Shown: positions 58,295 to 64,000 of the stretch, piece by piece
How positions within the stretch are numbered: position 1 is the stretch's first letter
How the letters are laid out: each line of letters begins with the position of its first letter
NCBI RefSeq assembly: GCF_902729405.1
Contig: NZ_LR746496.1
Location: 868,001 to 932,000, forward strand
Direction: 5' to 3'
DNA from: Acididesulfobacillus acetoxydans
GTDB lineage: Bacteria; Bacillota; Desulfitobacteriia; Desulfitobacteriales; Desulfitobacteriaceae
DNA: 64,000 bases
Notes under the pieces: generated by a model
Seen by the model: the letters and a program-made list of their open reading frames with translations, nothing else
Databases searched by the model: none
Told to the model about the DNA's origin: nothing
Made by a program: the position numbers and the translations under genes

Positions 58295-59197
58295 ATGACT
58301 GACAGAGTGATTCGGATCATCGGGGTTCCGATCGATTTGGGGGCTGACCGGCGGGGCGTGGACATGGGACCGAGCGCCATTCGCTATGCCGGACTGAATG
58401 CCCGGTTACAGCGTTTGGGTTGGCAGGTTGAGGATTTGGGGAATCTCAATGTCCCCGTTCCGGAAACACGGGAGATTCAGGATACACACTTAAAGTATTT
58501 GCCGGAAATCGCCAAAGTGAGCGCGGAACTGACAGAGACGGTGGCCAAAGCGTTAAAAGACGGAGTGGTACCGTTGGTGCTCGGCGGGGACCACAGTATC
58601 GGGATCGGTTCCTTGGCGGGGATTGCGGCAGCCGGGAAAAAGCGCGGCCTGATTTGGTTTGATACCCATGGGGATTACAATTCTCCGCAAACGACGCACA
58701 GCGGTAACATCCACGGGATGCCCCTGGCCGTAGCCAACGGTATCGGGGTCCGGGAACTGACAGAGATTGGGGGTCCGGGCAAGAAAATTTCAGAGGAGAA
58801 TACCGTCATCATCGGAGCACGGGATTTTGACCTGGACGAGCGGGAAATGCTGCACCGTTCAAAGATCACGGTCTTCACCATGAGCGATATCGATCAACTG
58901 GGAATGAAGGAGGTGGTCTCCAGGGGTCTGGAGATTGCCGGACGGGGGACGGAAGGCATTCACGTCAGCTTTGATCTTGATGTGATCGATCCGAGCGAAG
59001 CCCCCGGTGTCGGGACTCCGGTAGCCGGAGGGATTACCTATCGCGAGGCGCATTTGGCGATGGAGTTGGTGGCAGAGTCGGGACTCCTCCTCAGTTTGGA
59101 TATGGCGGAAGTGAACCCTATCCTCGATACACACAACAAAACGGCGGAACTGGCGGTGGGCTTGATCTGTTCGGCTTTCGGCAAGAAAATCTTTTGA
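58295..59197 (+). CDS. rocF: Arginase (ureohydrolase family)
   Basis: A 300-residue ureohydrolase. Manganese ligands are seen in GGDHS (H100), DTHGD (D123, H125, D127) and SFDLDVIDP. The second motif is DTHGD where DAHxD is commoner. The protein starts IGVPIDLGADRRGVDMGPSAIR, as arginases of the RocF type do. ATG 58295 follows GGAGGCATAAGG; the open frame from 58223 is not conserved. Next to the ornithine genes, arginase would supply ornithine from arginine; agmatinase is less likely. Confidence 0.88.
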   Translation: MTDRVIRIIGVPIDLGADRRGVDMGPSAIRYAGLNARLQRLGWQVEDLGNLNVPVPETREIQDTHLKYLPEIAKVSAELTETVAKALKDGVVPLVLGGDHSIGIGSLAGIAAAGKKRGLIWFDTHGDYNSPQTTHSGNIHGMPLAVANGIGVRELTEIGGPGKKISEENTVIIGARDFDLDEREMLHRSKITVFTMSDIDQLGMKEVVSRGLEIAGRGTEGIHVSFDLDVIDPSEAPGVGTPVAGGITYREAHLAMELVAESGLLLSLDMAEVNPILDTHNKTAELAVGLICSAFGKKIF

Positions 59198-59336
59198 CAG
59201 ACAGCGTCCTCAGAATGCGGACTCGAAGCGGACGCTGGGCCTGGCATTCAAATTGCAAGCGGAAACGTGCCAAAAAGCGGAGCGTGTGCTAAAATGAAAG
59301 AATAAAAGTATGGCGTCCGTCCTTTAAATCACGGAC

Positions 59337-59377
59337 AATGTCCGGTGTTAAAGACAGGTATAATGTCCGGTGTTAAA
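59337..59377 (+). promoter_or_regulatory. Direct repeat and -10 before the ECF sigma gene
   Basis: AATGTCCGGTGTTAAA occurs twice, 25 bases apart (59337-59352, 59362-59377), with TATAAT (59359-59364) between and overlapping them. No good -35 is seen. The repeats could be sites for an activator or for the sigma factor itself. Confidence 0.45.
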
Positions 59378-59461
59378 AGCAATAATTTTATTGGCGGCGC
59401 CCGGAACACGGGGGCGGTCGGCGGGAACTCGACGGAAAAAAGGAACAGAGGCGGGAAAATA

Positions 59462-60037
59462 ATGGAAGACTCCGAATTGATTCGGCGGGTGTTGGCCGGG
59501 GAGCACGAGCAATTTTCCCTTCTCGTTCAACGTCACCAGGAACCGTTAATCCATTTCTTACAACGTTTGCTGGGGCCGGAAGAGGAAGTGTTTGATTGCG
59601 CCCAGGAGGCATTTTTGGCGGCGTATCGCAATCTTTGGCGCTATTCGGAGGCTTATTCATTCAGAGCCTGGTTGTATGCCATTGCCAAGAACAAGGCCAC
59701 GGATCTCCGGAGGAAACGCCGCAGAGAGATGCCCTCGCTCATAGACGACTCCATTGCGGACAGGGAGGCAGGGCCCGAGGATCGCTGGCTGGCGAAAGAG
59801 GAAGCCGAGGGGCTGGCCGGGGTCCTGGAGAAGTTGCCGGATTCGTACCGCCAGGCTTTATATCTGCGTTATAAACAGGAACTTTCCTATGAGGAAATTG
59901 CCCAAGTCTTGTGCGTACCGGTGAGCAGGGTTAAGACCTACCTGCACCGCGGGAAACAAAAGTTGCGTCGGGAGATGGAAAGGGGGAGCCATGATGCACG
60001 AGGGAAACGATTCCTGGATCCCGGCATTTCAGGATAA
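59462..60037 (+). CDS. ECF-type RNA polymerase sigma factor
   Basis: A 191-residue sigma-70-family protein with region 2 (FSLLVQRHQEPLIHFLQRLL, DCAQEAFLAAYRNLWRYSEAYSFRAWLYAIAKN) and region 4 (LPDSYRQALYLRYKQELSYEEIAQVL, VPVSRVKTYLHRGKQKL). ATG 59462 is chosen for its GAGGCGGG site and because upstream residues are not conserved. It overlaps the next gene by 47 bases, which suggests a sigma/anti-sigma pair. Confidence 0.92.
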   Translation: MEDSELIRRVLAGEHEQFSLLVQRHQEPLIHFLQRLLGPEEEVFDCAQEAFLAAYRNLWRYSEAYSFRAWLYAIAKNKATDLRRKRRREMPSLIDDSIADREAGPEDRWLAKEEAEGLAGVLEKLPDSYRQALYLRYKQELSYEEIAQVLCVPVSRVKTYLHRGKQKLRREMERGSHDARGKRFLDPGISG

Positions 60038-60407
60038 ACCCCTGGCTTCCGGGACTCTTAGCGATTTTCACGCTCAGATTATGGTCAAGGTTCTCAGCGA
60101 TCCGGTGGATTTCCGCGCCCGGACCGAGTTGGCCCGGCGTCGCCGTTGGGGTTTAGCCTTTGTGGGCAGTTGGCTTGGTTTGGGGCTTTCCTGTTTGTGG
60201 GTTCTCATCTTCATGCCGCAAGCAGGGTGGGGCTTTCTTTTGGGCAAAATCAGGTTTGCGGTAGGTCTGGGAATAGCGGCGGAGTCTCTTTGGCAAGAGT
60301 ATTCGTGGCATTTGACCGGATTGGCCGTTACCGCAGGCTTCTTGGTTGCCGGATTAAAAGGACGCTCCTCTTCGCTTGGGCCGGAGGATTCACGCGCCGC
60401 CGGGTAG
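59991..60407 (+). CDS. Small membrane protein, probable anti-sigma partner
   Basis: A 138-residue protein with a soluble N-terminal 50 residues and about three hydrophobic segments (about 52-72, 78-95, 105-123). No family is recognised. It overlaps the ECF sigma gene and has GGGGGAG before ATG 59991 (ATG 59994 also possible). By position it may hold the sigma factor at the membrane; there is no zinc-anti-sigma HxxxCxxC motif. Confidence 0.7.
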   Translation: MMHEGNDSWIPAFQDKPLASGTLSDFHAQIMVKVLSDPVDFRARTELARRRRWGLAFVGSWLGLGLSCLWVLIFMPQAGWGFLLGKIRFAVGLGIAAESLWQEYSWHLTGLAVTAGFLVAGLKGRSSSLGPEDSRAAG

Positions 60408-60557
60408 AAGGAAAGGCTCGGTTTTAAACTCATCCTATCTAAGTTAAGCTCACCGTAAAGAAAAATTTTCCGGAGACTCGTCATGGCCGGCCGGGCATTC
60501 AGTCCGACGTACGCCTCTCGACAGAAGTTTTCGGCTTATCAGAGGAGCAAGAGCGGG

Positions 60558-61724
60558 ATGGACGCAATCAAAGGTTTTTTTCAAGACCAGGCACTTGAAC
60601 TGCTGCCCGCGATTTGGGATGTCGCCAAGAGAATCGGCGAAAATCCCGAGCTTGGGTATCAGGAACACTATGCCGGTCGATTGGTCACCGATTTTTTAAG
60701 AGAACATGGCTTCGAGACCCGTCTGGGGGTGGCAGGTCTGGAGACCGCTTTTCTGGCACGGTATCGGGGGTTACGCCCGGGGCCGAGGGTGGCTTTTCTG
60801 GCGGAATATGACGCCTTGCCTGAGGTTGGCCACGGCTGCGGGCATAACCTGATCGGGGCGGCCAGCACAGGAGCGGCGGTTGTTCTCAGTAAGAGTCTGG
60901 AACTGCCCGGAGAAGTTCTGGTTATCGGTACCCCGGCGGAAGAAACAAGCGGGGCCAAAGTTACCTTGGTCGAGCAGGGGATATTTGAGGGCATCGACGC
61001 GGCGATGATGTTTCACCCCGGCAGTCAGAACGTTGCGGAAATCTCCACGTTGGCCCTGGATGCCCTTGAGTTTACCTTTCGGGGGCGGGCGGCCCACGCC
61101 GTGGCGGCGACGAATTACGGAATCAATGCTCTGGATGCCATGGTTAGTTTCTTTGTCGGCTTATATGCCTTGAAAAAACAGATTCCCGATGACGCCAAGA
61201 TTAACGGCATTATTGTGGAAGGCGGCACGGCCCCCAACATTATTCCCGAGAGGACAGTGGGACGCTTCTATCTGCGTGCCGCTAAGCGGAAAGACTTGGA
61301 TCGCTTGCGGGAACGGGTTGTGCGCTGTGCTCAAGGAGCGGCGGCCATGGTGGGAGCTCAGGTCTCCTGGGAGAAGTTCGAATTTTCTTATGACGAAATG
61401 CGGACCAACAAAGTACTTGCCGACTGTTTTGCCCATAATCTCAAGGAACTGGGAGTAGAAGATATCGCTCCACCGCAAACGGCCATGGGTTCGGTCGACA
61501 TGGGAAATGTCAGCCGGGTCGTTCCTGCCATCCACCCTTATCTTACACTCGGCACGGGGACAGAGATTCCCCACACCCGTGACTTTGCCCACGTGGCGGT
61601 TTCCCGCGAAGGGGAGAACCTACTCTTGCTGGCTATTCAGGCCCTCGCTTTCACCGGCTGGGATGTCTTAACGAATGCCAAGCTTTTGCAGAGGATCAAG
61701 CGGGAGTTCAAGGCGCGGCATTAG
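60558..61724 (+). CDS. M20-family amidohydrolase
   Basis: A 388-residue metallo-hydrolase of the M20D type (aminoacyl or p-aminobenzoyl-glutamate hydrolase-like). Metal and catalytic motifs are AEYDALPEVGHGCGHNLIG, GTPAEETSGAK and the dimerisation domain around GRAAHAVAATNYGINALDAMV, ending with HTRDFA. ATG 60558 is chosen with GAGGAG upstream; an in-frame ATG at 60483 would add 25 residues without a good site. Substrate unknown. Confidence 0.88.
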   Translation: MDAIKGFFQDQALELLPAIWDVAKRIGENPELGYQEHYAGRLVTDFLREHGFETRLGVAGLETAFLARYRGLRPGPRVAFLAEYDALPEVGHGCGHNLIGAASTGAAVVLSKSLELPGEVLVIGTPAEETSGAKVTLVEQGIFEGIDAAMMFHPGSQNVAEISTLALDALEFTFRGRAAHAVAATNYGINALDAMVSFFVGLYALKKQIPDDAKINGIIVEGGTAPNIIPERTVGRFYLRAAKRKDLDRLRERVVRCAQGAAAMVGAQVSWEKFEFSYDEMRTNKVLADCFAHNLKELGVEDIAPPQTAMGSVDMGNVSRVVPAIHPYLTLGTGTEIPHTRDFAHVAVSREGENLLLLAIQALAFTGWDVLTNAKLLQRIKREFKARH

Positions 61725-61891
61725 GTCGAATTGAGTCCGGTTGTGAAGTGAAAATTATCGTCAATTCCCCGGCACGTTATGGTCCACGCGAATTCACTCG
61801 GGGAATCGACCGAGAAGGTAGCTGGCAAGATAGCAGGAAGTCTCCCGAAAAGCCGAAAAGGAGATCAGTTTTGTTCCATAAAACAAAAGGG

Positions 61892-61897
61892 TATAAT
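61892..61897 (+). promoter_or_regulatory. -10 element before the Uma2-type gene
   Basis: TATAAT at 61892-61897 with only a poor -35 upstream (TTGTTC, 15 bases away). It directly precedes the GGGAGGAGGGGG ribosome site. Confidence 0.4.
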
Positions 61898-61917
61898 AGG
61901 GAGGAGGGGGAGTTAGC

Positions 61918-62487
61918 TTGAGTACTCCAGATCCATCAAGGCAATATTCCTACAAAGATTGGCTGAACTGGGAAGGTCGGTGGGAGATCATTAATGGAAA
62001 AGCATACGACCTGACTCCCGCTCCTTCCGCCCAACATCAATTTGCGGTTGGAGCGTTGTTTTTCATGATCAGGTCGTAAATACAAGGCAAGAACTGCCTC
62101 TTATTTACGGCCCCATTCGATGTCTTTTTTAGTGAGAGTGGAAACTATGAACTGCCGGACGATGCAACCCAGCCTGATATTGCGGTAATTTGCGACAAAA
62201 AGCAGATAGCTGAAAAAGGCTGTTATGGTTCTCCGACACTCATTGTTGAGGTCTTGTCTCCCTCAACGGCTGTAAAAGATTTCAACGAAGAATTCGAATT
62301 ATATCAAAAGTATGGGGTGAAAGAGTATTGGATTGTTGATCCCGCCAATCGAATGATTCATGTCCACAGTCTGCATGAAGGCTTGTATACCAAACGGATC
62401 ACTTATGGAGATAGGGACAACTTAAAATCGGCAACTTTTGTGGATTTGGCGATCCCTTTGGTATCCGTCTTCGAACTGGAAGCATAG
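61918..62487 (+). pseudogene. Uma2-type endonuclease-fold gene, internal stop
   Basis: From TTG 61918 (strong site GGAGGAGGGGG) the frame codes SYKDWLNWEGRWEIINGKAYDLTP, then hits TAA at 62077-62079 (codon 54). The same frame continues without shift: APFDVFFSE, DDATQPDIAVIC, GSPTLIVEVLSPSTAVKDFNEEFELY and GVKEYWIVDP, the Uma2/DUF820 nuclease-fold motifs, to 62487. One base change, probably from a tyrosine codon, has broken an otherwise intact 189-residue gene. Confidence 0.88.
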
Positions 62488-62665
62488 CGGACAGCGAGAT
62501 CCTTTTTGCGCTAATAGGCAAATGCGGGTCTGCGGCTATCCGTGAAATACTCTCGCGCGTATCTGGCAGCGGGGACCCAGTTAGCGCAGTGGGAATGGGT
62601 AAGAAGAAAAAGCTCAGTCGACCATGTATCGCGGCAGGAAGACTGAGCAGGGCATGGGAGGTAAG

Positions 62666-62995
62666 ATGGCTGCATTTGATGACTTTGAGAAGTTAGATAT
62701 CCGGGTGGGGGAAATCGTCAGGGCGGAAGTATTCGAAAAGGCAAAAAGGCCGGCATATAAACTTTGGGTCGATTTTGGTGAGGAGATTGGCACAAAGAAA
62801 TCGAGTGCTCAAATTGCGGACTGCTACGACAAGGGAGAACTCATCGGGAAACAAGTCTTGGGGGTGGTCAATTTCCCTCCCCGACAAATTGCGGATTTCA
62901 TGTCGGAGGTCTTAATCCTGGGGGTTTACGCCAAACAGGGAGTTGTACTCGTTCAGCCGGAGCAAGCCGTGAGAAAAGGTGACAGGCTTGGTTGA
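62666..62995 (+). CDS. csaA: CsaA-like tRNA-binding domain protein
   Basis: A 109-residue stand-alone tRNA-binding (EMAP-like) OB-fold protein: FDDFEKLDIRVGEIVRAEV, KSSAQIADCY and VVNFPPRQIADFMSEVLILG. CsaA is described as a secretion-related chaperone with tRNA-binding activity. ATG 62666 follows GGGAGGTAAG. A 7-bp inverted repeat GCTCAGT/ACTGAGC (62612-62648) lies just before the site. Confidence 0.9.
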   Translation: MAAFDDFEKLDIRVGEIVRAEVFEKAKRPAYKLWVDFGEEIGTKKSSAQIADCYDKGELIGKQVLGVVNFPPRQIADFMSEVLILGVYAKQGVVLVQPEQAVRKGDRLG

Positions 62996-63028
62996 AAAAG
63001 TCAATAGGGGCAATAGCAAAGGAAATTG

Positions 63029-63058
63029 TTGGCCGCATGGCTTTCCTCCTGCGGCCAA
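63029..63058. terminator. Hairpin between convergent csaA and CMD-like gene
   Basis: TTGGCCGCA (63029-63037) and TGCGGCCAA (63050-63058), a perfect 9-bp stem with a 12-base loop. No long T-tract on either side; a weak two-way terminator. Confidence 0.45.
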
Positions 63059-63072
63059 ACCGTGGGAGCACG

Positions 63073-63381
63073 TCAGTCCGGTTTGTTGCGGGAAAAAGCG
63101 GCGGCAGATGCCGCCAGAATACCGTTGCCGAACGCGTAGTAAGCGATGCGCAGGGCTTCGGCAATTTCCGCGTCTGTGGTGCCCATGCCCCTGAGAGTGC
63201 GGGCGATGCTTTCGACTCCGGTGGCGGCTCCATGGGCTGCATCCAGAGCCATGGCGATCAGGAGTTTCGTTTTGGCGTCGAGAGTTTCCGGTTTCATGGC
63301 TGTTGATGCGACTTTTTCAATAGCCTGAGCGAACTCGGGATCGGTTTGATCGAGAAAGGCTAAAAAGGGTGGCAAAGCCAT
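63073..63381 (-). CDS. Carboxymuconolactone-decarboxylase-like protein without cysteines
   Basis: A 102-residue helical protein of the CMD/AhpD fold: TLDAKTKLLIAMALDAAHGAATGVESIARTLRGMG, then EIAEALRIAYYAFGNGILAAS. Where AhpD-type members have a redox CxxC or CxxH pair, this protein has GAATGVES with no cysteine at all, so it is not a thiol peroxidase partner. ATG 63381 has AAAGGAGG upstream. Function unknown. Confidence 0.8.
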   Translation of the reverse strand: MALPPFLAFLDQTDPEFAQAIEKVASTAMKPETLDAKTKLLIAMALDAAHGAATGVESIARTLRGMGTTDAEIAEALRIAYYAFGNGILAASAAAFSRNKPD

Positions 63382-63530
63382 AGTGAATTCCTCCTTTTGC
63401 TCAGTTCCTCCGGTCTTCTTACTGCTTGGCCGGGATGTTCAATTTTACTTTATCCGAGGAAAGGCTGCGCGTCAAGAAAGGATTTGTGTCTATTGTTAAC
63501 GAGCTGCTGAAAATACTGAGCCTGCATTAG

Positions 63531-64000
63531 AACAAGGACTTCCTCACTTTGCTCCATGCCTTGACCGGTAAGTTATCTTTATCGGCGACTGAGGTGACGG
63601 CAAAAATCAAAGAGGTGACGGACAGCATTGAGGACTACGAAAAGGTTGAACAGACTACGTCTTTTGAAGAAGGAGCCACCCAAACCTTTTCTCCCTCCCG
63701 GATATGGTTCAAACGCCCCCACTTTTACCGGGTGGAGTCAACTCATCCTTCCTGGGGAAGAACTGCCGTTATCATGCGGGGGAGTGAAGGTTTAACCATA
63801 ATGGAGAAGAGCCGGCAGGCCACTTGGCTGAAAATGAGTGATAAGCTGAGGGGGCAGATGGATCTGGGCTTTGCCGATACCCTGAAAACCCTGGCTGCGG
63901 ACAAATCAAGCCGCTTATTGGGGACAGAGTATATTGAGGGCCGTCCGGCTCTGCACCTTCAGTTCACGGAACAGGTAAGCAACAAGGGAGAGATGACGAC
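63531..64000 (+). CDS. LolA-like lipoprotein-sorting protein (5' part, start unclear)
   Basis: The frame is open from the TAG at 63528 to the window end. It codes TEVTAKIKEVTDSIEDYEKVEQ, then IWFKRPHFYRVEST, GLTIMEKSRQATWLKMSDKL and LLGTEYIEGRPALHLQF, a pattern of the LolA/RseB-like superfamily found also in Firmicutes. No good start or ribosome site and no clear signal peptide is seen. Candidates are TTG 63549, GTG 63594 and GTG 63615; the 5' end may be degraded. The gene runs off the right edge. Confidence 0.6.

Overview
This 64 kb window is a chromosomal segment of a Gram-positive, anaerobic member of the Clostridia, most like Peptococcaceae or Desulfotomaculum-type bacteria. The basis is the Firmicutes order rpoC, L7Ae-like gene, rpsL, rpsG, fusA, tuf, S10-spc-alpha operons, truA, rplM, rpsI, cwlD; the zinc-type S14 and S4; frequent GTG and TTG starts with strong GGAGG-type ribosome sites; two sigma-54 activators; a Tat-exported [NiFe] hydrogenase; and B12-dependent ornithine fermentation genes. 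cwlD suggests a spore former. The genus cannot be fixed from this sequence alone.

Layout. Bases 1-23.3 kb hold rpoC (3' part) and the ribosomal protein superoperon to rplQ, all on +. Bases 23.8-26.1 kb hold an NfeD-like membrane protein with a histidine-rich repeat and a flotillin, in the place where many Firmicutes carry the ecf transporter genes. truA follows, and then a hydrogenase island (27.6-41.3 kb) sits between truA and rplM-rpsI. It holds hydE on +, and on the minus strand hydF-hydG-regulator, then small subunit, large subunit, cytochrome b, maturation peptidase, hypC, hypD and a frameshifted hypE. Bases 41.5-44.4 kb hold rplM, rpsI, cwlD and a ferritin-like gene. Bases 44.9-59.2 kb hold a RocR-like sigma-54 activator, a phasin-like protein, an UbiB-family kinase and a complete ornithine catabolic set (ord, ortA, ortB, oraS, oraE, a GlmL/MutL-like gene, orr) followed by an arginase-family gene. 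The last 5 kb hold an ECF sigma factor with a membrane partner, an M20 amidohydrolase, a broken Uma2-type gene, csaA, a cysteine-less carboxymuconolactone-decarboxylase-like gene and the start of a LolA-like protein.

The most unusual system is the hydrogenase island. The regulator (35974-38184) joins two ferredoxin clusters, a sensory-type [FeFe]-hydrogenase H-cluster domain and another Fe-S domain directly to a sigma-54 AAA+ domain and a Fis-type helix-turn-helix. Downstream of it are a terminator, repeated dyads of the TCTAGA/TCTAA-TTAGA type, and a well-matched sigma-54 promoter before the [NiFe] hydrogenase operon. hydE, hydF and hydG, which build the H-cluster, flank the island although no catalytic [FeFe] hydrogenase is in the window. 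The proposal, an inference, is that H2 or redox state is read by an H-cluster-like centre inside a sigma-54 activator that switches on a [NiFe] hydrogenase.

A second sigma-54 circuit is predicted for ornithine. A -24/-12 promoter lies just before ord. About 200 bp upstream are two GCAAA-N4-TTTGC dyads, and one more perfect copy lies before the RocR-like gene. Together the genes would racemise L-ornithine, move its amino group, oxidatively deaminate the product and thiolytically cleave it. The arginase-like enzyme could feed ornithine into the pathway.
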